DNA from: Verrucomicrobiota bacterium
GTDB taxonomy: Bacteria; Verrucomicrobiota; Verrucomicrobiia; Opitutales; Opitutaceae
Reading direction: 5' to 3'
Assembly (NCBI GenBank): GCA_030916665.1
Contig: JAUPWC010000670.1
Coordinates: forward strand, 1-5,766
Length of the DNA stretch: 5,766 nucleotides
This document shows, piece by piece, positions 1-5,693 of the stretch. Under the pieces are notes generated by a model. It had not been told where the DNA came from, searched no databases, and saw only the letters and a program-made list of their open reading frames with translations. Each line of letters opens with the position of its first letter. The stretch's first letter is position 1. Made by a program: the position numbers and the translations under genes.

Positions 1-11
1 TCTTCCGATCT
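1..11. other. Illumina adapter remnant at contig end
   Basis: The first 11 bases, TCTTCCGATCT, equal the 3' end of the standard Illumina TruSeq adapter. Read on the GH43 coding strand they are AGATCGGAAGA, the start of the read-through adapter. The match lies exactly at the edge, where untrimmed adapter would be expected. The GH43_C2 domain looks normal up to NDHHVIT and loses its expected pattern just where the match begins. Genuine sequence probably starts at 12. Chance identity of an 11-mer at this exact place is very small, but a window cut from a longer contig at this point would weaken the reading. Confidence 0.8.
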
Positions 12-1452
12 CGGTGATGACGTGATGATCGTTGCGGAGACGCACGAAGATGCGCCGGCCCAACTGCGCAGGCCGTTCGAATGTCACGCTGTCGCCCTTG
101 TAGTGTTCAAACATGTTGGCCACAGAAAAACTGAGGCCGGCGAAGAGTCGTTCGCTGTAGAACAGCAGCAGTCCGCCCGTGGCCGTGGCGTCGGACTCGA
201 TCTCCACCTCAATCTCGTAGGCGTGGTCACCGGTGACGAAGGTCAGCGGACTGGCGTCCTTGGGCGAAATGCCCGCGGCCTTGAGCACGAGCGCTCCGTC
301 CTCATGGCGGTATTTTTCCGCAACGGGTCCTCCCGGACGGAAAAACGTCCACTGCGTGCCGACCTTGTCCGTGCTGAAATCGTCCGAGAGCGGGAAGCGG
401 TGGGTCACCGTTGCACCGCCGGCCGGCACGGGAATCGGACGTGCCGTGTCGTAGCCGGAGGCCTTGACCCAGCCGTCGCCGGTCCACTCGACCGGTTCGA
501 GCAGCGTGTGACGGCCCAGGTTGTAGTAATCCTTCTCGTAGGCGTGATAGACGAGATACCACTGCTTGCCGTCCGGGCCCTCCACGAGAGTGGCATGCCC
601 CTTGGACCACCATTTCTCGGCGGCCGAGCCGGTGCGCACGATGGGATTGTAGGGTGAGTTTTCCCACGGACCGTGAATGCTCCTAGAGCGCGCCATGAGC
701 ACCATGTGGCTCGTCGCCGGGCCGGCGGTTCCGCCCTCGGCGAGGACCATGTAGTAATAGTCGCCGCGCCGGAGGATCTTCGGCCCCTCCTGCGCGAAGG
801 TCTCGACGTTCCAGTGCGCGGGATATTGCCAGCCATCATAGACTTTCTTCACCGGACCGGTGACGCTCAGCCCATCGTCCGCCAGCGGCGCATAGTGGCC
901 GCTGCTCAGGAAAATGTAGCGTTTCCCGTCGGGCCCCACCGCATGCCCCGGATCGATGTGGCCAACTTTAAGATCCACGGGGTCGCTCCACGGTCCGCGA
1001 ATGTCGTCGGCATGCACGACCATGTTCGTCAGCTTGTTGCCGTCGAGCGCCGGGAAATAGATGTAGAAACGGCCGTTGTGGTGGGCGAGGTCGGGCGCCC
1101 AGACATCGCCGACGTGACGGTGGAGCGCGGGACCGACCGCCGCCCAGTTCACCAGATCACGCGAGTGCCAGACCATCAGGCCGGGCACGCTGTGAAATGA
1201 GGAATGCACCATGTAGTAGTCGGACCCGACCTTGAGCACCGACGGATCCGCATGGTCGCCGGCGAGGATCGGGTTCAAGTAGGTGCCGTTACCCAGGTCG
1301 GCCTTGCGCTGGCCCTCGAAGCCGCGCTCGAAACCAGGAGCGGCCGTGACGGTCGCAAGTGCCGGGATGCCGGTGATGAGCACAAACGACAACGCAAGAG
1401 GCCGGACGAATGCCGCCGATCCAAGCGACAGGAGGGGTTTCAGCAAGGGCAT
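1..1452 (-). CDS. Secreted glycoside hydrolase family 43 (xylosidase/arabinofuranosidase-like), 3' end missing
   Basis: An open frame of 484 codons runs without a stop from an ATG at 1452 to the left edge. Residues 1-38 look like a Sec signal peptide: a Lys, then a long hydrophobic stretch (LALSFVLITGIPALA), with possible cleavage after ALA or VTA. The GH43 five-bladed propeller spans about residues 58-340. Its three catalytic acids are visible: base Asp69 in HADPSV, pKa-modulating Asp167 in GHIDPGH, and acid Glu222 in QEGPKI. WAPDL (118-122), KGHATLVE (284-291) and NLGRHTLLEP (311-320) are further family hallmarks. From about 355 (DDFSTDKVGTQW) a concanavalin-like GH43_C2-type domain begins and is cut off. 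GH43 enzymes remove xylose or arabinose from hemicellulose; the exact substrate cannot be told. In-frame ATGs at 1467 and 1497 are alternative starts; none has a Shine-Dalgarno sequence. The last four residues (EIGR) come from adapter-like sequence. The gene is divergent from the sensor kinase at 1871, which may regulate it. Confidence 0.9.
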   Translation of the reverse strand, partial: MPLLKPLLSLGSAAFVRPLALSFVLITGIPALATVTAAPGFERGFEGQRKADLGNGTYLNPILAGDHADPSVLKVGSDYYMVHSSFHSVPGLMVWHSRDLVNWAAVGPALHRHVGDVWAPDLAHHNGRFYIYFPALDGNKLTNMVVHADDIRGPWSDPVDLKVGHIDPGHAVGPDGKRYIFLSSGHYAPLADDGLSVTGPVKKVYDGWQYPAHWNVETFAQEGPKILRRGDYYYMVLAEGGTAGPATSHMVLMARSRSIHGPWENSPYNPIVRTGSAAEKWWSKGHATLVEGPDGKQWYLVYHAYEKDYYNLGRHTLLEPVEWTGDGWVKASGYDTARPIPVPAGGATVTHRFPLSDDFSTDKVGTQWTFFRPGGPVAEKYRHEDGALVLKAAGISPKDASPLTFVTGDHAYEIEVEIESDATATGGLLLFYSERLFAGLSFSVANMFEHYKGDSVTFERPAQLGRRIFVRLRNDHHVITEIGR

Positions 1453-1549
1453 GGGGGTATAAAACATCGGGGACCCGTCGAGGCAATGGGGCGGCATGCG
1501 AATTCGTCCGACGGGAGCTTGAGTGCCACCTTTCCCTCCGACCCGTCAA

Positions 1550-1573
1550 CCCGGGCCCGCCCGCCCCCCCCCC
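1550..1573 (-). other. G-quadruplex-type motif upstream of the GH43 gene
   Basis: Read on the minus strand, this is a run of ten G, then C, GGG, C, GGG, CCC, GGG. That gives four G-tracts of at least three with loops of 1, 1 and 3 nt, a canonical intramolecular quadruplex pattern; a fifth G-tract follows at 1542-1544. The motif lies on the coding strand of the GH43 gene, about 100 bases before its start, so it is either promoter DNA or 5' leader RNA. Folding is inferred from pattern only. Confidence 0.5.
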
Positions 1574-1660
1574 TGTCACAGGAATTGGCGACATGCCATG
1601 GTTCGGGAAACCCACTACCATTGCGCCTCTGTCCTGCGGCAGGTGTTCACTCATGCCATG
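1572..1660. promoter_or_regulatory. Composite dyad plus CATGCCATG motif, repeated twice about 60 bp apart
   Basis: Copy one has the dyad CCTGTCACAGG at 1572-1582 and CATGCCATG at 1592-1600. Copy two has the dyad CCTGCGGCAGG at 1633-1643 and CATGCCATG at 1652-1660. Each dyad has 5-bp arms around one central base (CCTG-N3-CAGG). Dyad and 9-mer are 9 and 8 nt apart, and the copies are offset by 61 and 60 bp. The order and spacing are kept while the sequence between is not, which suggests paired protein-binding sites rather than a recent duplication. The divergent position makes the neighbouring NarL-type regulator a candidate binder; that link is inference. Confidence 0.4.
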
Positions 1661-1842
1661 AACGCGCCTGCGGCCCCAACCCCTCTAGACCTCCAATCGC
1701 GAAGCACTGCGTTCTCCATGGCCGACGAGATGCTCCAACGTGCCGTATTCGCCGCAACTCCGTCCACCTTCCGCCGGCGCTGTCCACGCTTGCTGCGCCA
1801 CCGGCACAAACTACCCTCCGCTCAAAGGGCGTGCGGCTCCTT

Positions 1843-1862
1843 CCCCCCTCGCCCACCCTCCC
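1843..1862 (-). other. G-quadruplex-type motif just before the sensor kinase start
   Basis: The minus strand reads GGG, A, GGG, T, GGG, CGA, then six G: four G-tracts with loops of 1, 1 and 3 nt. It ends 8 bases before the kinase ATG and lies on the template strand for that gene. On the mRNA strand the same stretch is a C/T-rich leader that takes the place normally held by a Shine-Dalgarno sequence. Folding is inferred from pattern only. Confidence 0.5.
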
Positions 1863-1870
1863 TCCAATCC

Positions 1871-4800
1871 ATGCCGTCTTTCCCCCGAACGTCCCTCGCG
1901 TGGATGCTCGCCGCGTTGACTCTCACGTCCGGCCAGGCCGCGAGCACCTTTCTGACCGAAGGCTACTCGGTGCGCGTCTGGCAAACGGAAGACGGCCTCC
2001 CGGAGAACCTGGTGACCTCCGCCGCCCAGACGCGCGACGGCTACCTGTGGTTCGGCACCTTCAGCGGCCTGGTGCGCTTCGATGGCGAGCGGTTTCGCGT
2101 CTTCAATCCCACCAACACGCCTGAGCTGCCCGACCGGCGCGTGGTGCGGCTGTTCGAGGACAAACAGGGCACCCTCTGGATCGGCCACGAGGCGGGACAT
2201 GTCTCGCGCTACCACCAGAGCCGGCTCGAGCGGGTGATGTCCCCGCGCAGCCCGGAGAATGAGCGCATCATCGGCCTGGGCAGCGACGAGCGGGGGTTCA
2301 TGTGGGCCATGCGGGAGAACGGTGCGGTGGATTCGCTTGATCGGGAGCTCCGGCTGCCTTCGTTGATCGCGGATGAGCGCCCCGGCGTCATGGGCTGGTC
2401 GCGCGGCCCGATCGGAAACATCTGGCTGCGGGAAAATGGCCGCGCCGCCAGCCTGACCAACGACCGGCTCGTCCCGCTGGAGCTTCCGCCTGGGGACGGC
2501 ACCCTTGTGGGCGGCCTCGCCGGCTCGGCGGACGGAGGAGTCTGGGTGCTCACCAATGAACGCATCCGCAAATGGAAGGACCGGCGTTGGACCGAGGATC
2601 GCGGCGCCTATGCTTGGCCCCCGGCCACCATCACCTCCGTCCTCGAGCTTCGCGACGGCACCCTGGCCGTCGGCACCGTCGGCAGCGGACTTTTCCTGGT
2701 TTTCCCCGGCGGCCTTCCCGCCGTCCAGTTCAGCCAGATCAACGGCCTGCCGCAAAACTGGATTCGCTTCCTCTTCGAGGACCGGGAGGGCACGCTCTGG
2801 GTGGGAAGCGGGCACTCCGGTCTCGTCTCCATCCGCAGCAGCCCGTTTGCCACCTTGGCTCCGCCGGATCGCTGGAACGGCAGTTCCGTCCTGTCGGTGG
2901 CAGGCGGGCGCGATGGTTCGCTCTGGGTGGGCACCGACGGCGCGGGATTGTATCGCCATCGCACCGGGCAGTGGAGCCGGTTTGGCAACGAAGAAGGCCT
3001 CGACAATTCCTACATCTGCTCGGTCGCCACGTCGCCGGGAGGCGAAGTCTGGGCGGGGCATTACTGGTGGGGCGGCCCTTACCGGCTGGAAAATGGGCGC
3101 TTCGTCCGCCCGGCCAGCGTGGGCGCAGAATGGACTCCGGCCTTCGCGCTGGTGCCCGTGCCCGGCACGGACGATCTGCTCGTGGGCAATCGCGACGGGC
3201 TGCTGCGCCTGAGCCGCGAGCAGGCGACCTGGCTGGTCCGATCCCCGGGCGGTTCTGGCGACGATGTGTGTGCCGTCGCCCAGGATCGCAACGGCGTGAT
3301 CTGGTGCGGGTTCGCCCAGGGTGGCCTGGCCCGCATTGTTGGCGAGGATGTCACCTTCTACCGCCGGTCTGACGGCCTCGGGAGCAACTCGGTGCAGAGC
3401 CTCTTCGCCGATGACGACGGCTCCCTGTTGATCGGCACGGCGGACGGGGGCCTGACCCGGCTGAAGAACAACAAGTTCACCCAGCTCGGCCCGGAGCACG
3501 GCTTGGCCGACACCACCATCTGCCACATCCTGGACGACGGCCTTGGCTTCCTTTGGTTCAGCACCCATCACGGCATCCAGCGGGTCGCACGGACCGAGCT
3601 GAACCGGTGCGCGGATGGCGCCATTCCGACTTTCCAGAGCCAAGTTTACGACCGGAGTGACGGTCTGCCCATCGTCGAATTCCTCGGCGGGCGGCAATCC
3701 TCCGCCTGCAAGACCGAGGACGGGCGGCTGTGGTTCGCGAGCAGCGCGGGCCTGATCTCGGTGGACCCGGCGCGCATCCGGCCCAATCCCGACCCGCCGC
3801 CCGTGGTGCTGGAATCGCTCGTCATGGACGGCCGGACCGTGCCGGTTCGGGACTCGCGGGTGTCCGCCGCACTTCCGCCCGACCATGAGCGCCTGGAGTT
3901 CCGCTTCAGCGGGCTGAGCTACGCAGCGCCCAACAAGGTGCTGTTCAAATACCAGCTGGAAGGCATCGACAAAAACTGGATCGACGCCGGCCCCCGGCGG
4001 ACCGCCTTCTACAGCCGGCTCCCCGCCGGCAACTATCGCTTCCGCGTCATCGCCTGCAACAATGACGGGCTCTGGAACACCGCCGGCACATCGCTGGCGT
4101 TCACCATCGCCCCGTTCTTCTGGGAGACCTGGTGGTTCATCGGATCCTGCATCCTGGCGGCCGTTTTGGCCGTCGCGTTCCTGGTGCGCGGCATCACCCG
4201 CCGGCGCATGCAACGGCGGATCGAGCTGATGGAACGCCAGCACGAGCTCGAACGCGAACGCGCCCGCATCGCACAGGACATCCACGACGATGTCGGCGCC
4301 AGCCTTTCCCGCATCGCCATGCTGAGCCAGCCCGCCCTCCGCGACCTCGCCGAACCCGAACGCGCGGCCGCCATGTTGTCGCGGATCTACACCACCGCCC
4401 GCGAGGTCACACGCTCGCTCGATGAAATCGTATGGGCCGTCGATCCCCGGCACGACACCCTCGACAGTCTCGTGGACTACATGGGCCGTTTTGCGCAGGA
4501 CTTCCTCACCGCCGCGAACCTGCGGTGTCGCCTCGACCTCCCCGTGGTGGTGCCGGCCTGGCCGTTGACGGCCGAGATCCGGCACAACCTGTTTCTCGCC
4601 TTCAAGGAAGCGCTCAACAACGTGGCGAAACATGCCGCCGCCAGCCAGGTTCGCATCCAGCTGCGGATGCAACCCGAGTCGTTCGAACTCGTCGTGCAGG
4701 ACAATGGCCGCGGCTTCGACCCTGCCCGTCCCGACCCGACGGTCACGGGACGGCTCGCCGGCGGCAACGGCCTGCTGAACCTCCGCAAGCGTCTTCAACG

Positions 4801-4930
4801 CATCGGCGGCCGCTGCGAGATCAGCAGCGCCCGGGGCGAGGGCACCACCGTGGCGCTCATCGTGAGCCTCGCCGGTCCGGCCCGCCCCCATTCGGCCGCC
4901 CCCTTCGCCCGACCTTCATCCGTCATTTGA
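1871..4930 (+). CDS. Periplasmic two-propeller (Reg_prop/Y_Y_Y) sensor histidine kinase
   Basis: A 1019-residue membrane sensor kinase. ATG 1871 was chosen because a signal peptide follows at once (MPSFPRTSLAWMLAALTLTS, cleavage near GQA-AS at 22-25); the frame is open back to 1523, and no start has a Shine-Dalgarno sequence. Residues 51-636 hold 14 Reg_prop-like blade repeats of the type DGxLWxGTxxGLxR (for example near 60, 100, 310, 351 and 518), enough for two seven-bladed propellers. A Y_Y_Y domain spans about 672-735 (FKYQLEGIDKNW, LPAGNYRFRV). One transmembrane helix lies at about 752-773, then a short coiled linker. HisKA_3 carries His805 in ARIAQDIHDDVGA. The HATPase shows an N box (ALNNVAKH, Asn916/917), G1 (DNGRGFD, 944-950) and G2 (GNGLLNL, 965-971), so the kinase should be active. 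The ligand is probably an oligosaccharide, judged from Bacteroides hybrid sensors of this build and the GH43 neighbour. Unlike those hybrids it has no fused receiver or AraC domain; its partner is encoded directly downstream. Position +5 from His is Ala, not the Gln typical of DesK/NarX phosphatase motifs. Confidence 0.93.
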   Translation: MPSFPRTSLAWMLAALTLTSGQAASTFLTEGYSVRVWQTEDGLPENLVTSAAQTRDGYLWFGTFSGLVRFDGERFRVFNPTNTPELPDRRVVRLFEDKQGTLWIGHEAGHVSRYHQSRLERVMSPRSPENERIIGLGSDERGFMWAMRENGAVDSLDRELRLPSLIADERPGVMGWSRGPIGNIWLRENGRAASLTNDRLVPLELPPGDGTLVGGLAGSADGGVWVLTNERIRKWKDRRWTEDRGAYAWPPATITSVLELRDGTLAVGTVGSGLFLVFPGGLPAVQFSQINGLPQNWIRFLFEDREGTLWVGSGHSGLVSIRSSPFATLAPPDRWNGSSVLSVAGGRDGSLWVGTDGAGLYRHRTGQWSRFGNEEGLDNSYICSVATSPGGEVWAGHYWWGGPYRLENGRFVRPASVGAEWTPAFALVPVPGTDDLLVGNRDGLLRLSREQATWLVRSPGGSGDDVCAVAQDRNGVIWCGFAQGGLARIVGEDVTFYRRSDGLGSNSVQSLFADDDGSLLIGTADGGLTRLKNNKFTQLGPEHGLADTTICHILDDGLGFLWFSTHHGIQRVARTELNRCADGAIPTFQSQVYDRSDGLPIVEFLGGRQSSACKTEDGRLWFASSAGLISVDPARIRPNPDPPPVVLESLVMDGRTVPVRDSRVSAALPPDHERLEFRFSGLSYAAPNKVLFKYQLEGIDKNWIDAGPRRTAFYSRLPAGNYRFRVIACNNDGLWNTAGTSLAFTIAPFFWETWWFIGSCILAAVLAVAFLVRGITRRRMQRRIELMERQHELERERARIAQDIHDDVGASLSRIAMLSQPALRDLAEPERAAAMLSRIYTTAREVTRSLDEIVWAVDPRHDTLDSLVDYMGRFAQDFLTAANLRCRLDLPVVVPAWPLTAEIRHNLFLAFKEALNNVAKHAAASQVRIQLRMQPESFELVVQDNGRGFDPARPDPTVTGRLAGGNGLLNLRKRLQRIGGRCEISSARGEGTTVALIVSLAGPARPHSAAPFARPSSVI

Positions 4931-4935
4931 ATCCA

Positions 4936-5607
4936 GTGAAAACCGAATCCCCCAGTCCCAGTCCGGCCCAGTCCCGCACCATCAGCGCGGTTGTGGTGGA
5001 AGACGACAATTCCATCCGCAGCATTCTCAAGAGCTGGCTCGAGGAGGCGGATGGCTTCACCTGTGCCGCGGTGTTTCCGGACGTGGAAAGCGCCCTGCCG
5101 CAGATTCCCCGGATCAAGCCGGACGTGGCCATCGTCGATATCAACCTGCCCGGCCTCAGCGGCATCGAGTGCGTGCGCCAGCTGAAACCCGCCACACCGG
5201 GCACCCAGTTCGTGATGCTGACGGTCTATGAGGACTCCACGCACATCTTCGACGCCCTGTCGGCCGGCGCCACCGGCTACCTCGTCAAGACCACCTCGCG
5301 CGAGGCCCTGATCGCCGCGCTGAAGGAAGTCCACGGTGGGGGCTCGCCCATGAGCGGCAACATCGCGCGCAAGGTCGTGCAGCAGCTGCATCAGCCGAAA
5401 CCCACGATCCCGGCGACCGACGAACTCTCCAAGCGCGAGAACGAGGTGCTGGCCCTTCTCGCCCAGGGTTATCTCTACAAGGAGATCGCCGAGGCCCTCG
5501 GCATCCGGCTCGACACGGTCAACACCTACATCCGGCGCATCTACGAGAAACTGCAGGTTCACTCGCGCTCGCAGGCGATTGCGAAGTATCTCAAGCAGCC
5601 GGTTTGA
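4936..5607 (+). CDS. NarL/FixJ-type response regulator
   Basis: A 223-residue two-domain regulator, the usual size for the family. The receiver (about 16-135) shows the acidic pocket Glu22/Asp23/Asp24, phospho-acceptor Asp68 in AIVDINLPG, Thr96 in MLT and Lys118 in GYLVK, so all key residues are present. A LuxR-type helix-turn-helix follows at about 162-220 (LSKRENEVLALLAQG, TVNTYIRRIYEKL, VHSRSQAI). The start is GTG at 4936, five bases after the kinase stop. A TTG at 4927, which overlaps the kinase TGA, is in frame and would add three residues; no ATG occurs before the DNA-binding half. Either start implies coupled translation with the kinase. The regulator should take phosphate from His805 of the kinase and bind DNA as a dimer in the cytoplasm. 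Likely targets are the divergent GH43 gene and its own operon (inference from context). Confidence 0.93.
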   Translation: MKTESPSPSPAQSRTISAVVVEDDNSIRSILKSWLEEADGFTCAAVFPDVESALPQIPRIKPDVAIVDINLPGLSGIECVRQLKPATPGTQFVMLTVYEDSTHIFDALSAGATGYLVKTTSREALIAALKEVHGGGSPMSGNIARKVVQQLHQPKPTIPATDELSKRENEVLALLAQGYLYKEIAEALGIRLDTVNTYIRRIYEKLQVHSRSQAIAKYLKQPV

Positions 5608-5625
5608 GTGGGTTGGAACCCGCTC
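5606..5625 (+). terminator. Weak hairpin overlapping the regulator stop codon
   Basis: GAGTGGGT and ACCCGCTC pair around a TGGA loop (8 bp with one G-T wobble), starting inside the TGA stop of the regulator. Four T occur only at 5637-5640, too far away for a classical intrinsic terminator. It could still stall polymerase or protect the mRNA end. The REPIN hairpins further down may serve the same purpose. Confidence 0.25.
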
Positions 5626-5641
5626 TCCTCCGCGCGTTTTG

Positions 5642-5693
5642 GTAGGGGCGCTTGCCCTCAAGCGCCCGGGCCGTTGAGGGCAACGGCCCCTAC
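5642..5693. repeat. REPIN-like element: two GTAG-footed hairpins in inverted orientation
   Basis: The element has four abutting parts. GTAG is at 5642-5645. Hairpin 1 is at 5646-5667 (9-bp stem GGGCGCTTG/CAAGCGCCC, loop CCCT). Hairpin 2 is at 5668-5689 (9-bp stem GGGCCGTTG/CAACGGCCC, loop AGGG). CTAC, the complement of GTAG, is at 5690-5693. Both stems are perfect. When one unit is flipped, the two match at 22 of 26 positions; the four differences are two base pairs swapped from GC/CG to CG/GC, so pairing is kept. This is the layout of REP doublets (REPINs) moved by RAYT (TnpA-REP, Y1 HuH) transposases. It sits between convergent genes, the usual place for such repeats. No RAYT gene is in the window, and copy number elsewhere cannot be seen here. 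Confidence 0.75.

Larger units (their letters stand above)
1453..1870. other. Divergent intergenic regulatory region, no convincing gene
   Basis: These 418 bases separate the divergent starts of the GH43 gene and the sensor kinase, so both promoters should lie here. The kinase frame stays open upstream to 1523, but the encoded 116 residues are low-complexity, rich in Pro and Arg, and lie before a clear signal peptide, so I treat them as non-coding. No sigma-70 promoter with good -35 and -10 boxes could be picked out on either strand. What stands out is the composite repeat at 1572-1660 and two C-rich (plus strand) tracts, which are entered separately. Confidence 0.6.

Noticed and set aside
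1521..1549. TTGACG (minus strand, 1544-1549) as a -35 box for the GH43 gene
   Set aside because: The hexamer at 17-bp spacing (GCACTC) does not resemble a -10 box.
1690..1869. CCTCCAATC repeated at 1690-1698 and 1861-1869
   Set aside because: A single 9-mer pair without shared flanks or spacing; may be chance in C-rich DNA.
1523..1870. N-terminal extension of the kinase from ATG 1523
   Set aside because: The extra 116 residues are Pro/Arg-rich, overlap both G4 motifs and the repeated composite motif, and would bury the signal peptide.
22..2124. Plus-strand open frames across the GH43 gene
   Set aside because: They are antisense shadows; the minus-strand frame carries the GH43 catalytic residues and conserved blocks over the same bases.
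1811..4891. A 1026-codon open frame antisense to the sensor kinase
   Set aside because: It mirrors the kinase codons in a GC-rich gene; the product is low-complexity (Gly, Ala, Arg, Pro, His) with no recognisable domain, while the plus strand shows full kinase motifs.
5642..5693. The REPIN read as an ordinary Rho-independent terminator
   Set aside because: No T-tract follows the hairpins on either strand, and the GTAG feet with doublet symmetry are better explained by a REP element, although it may still affect transcript ends.
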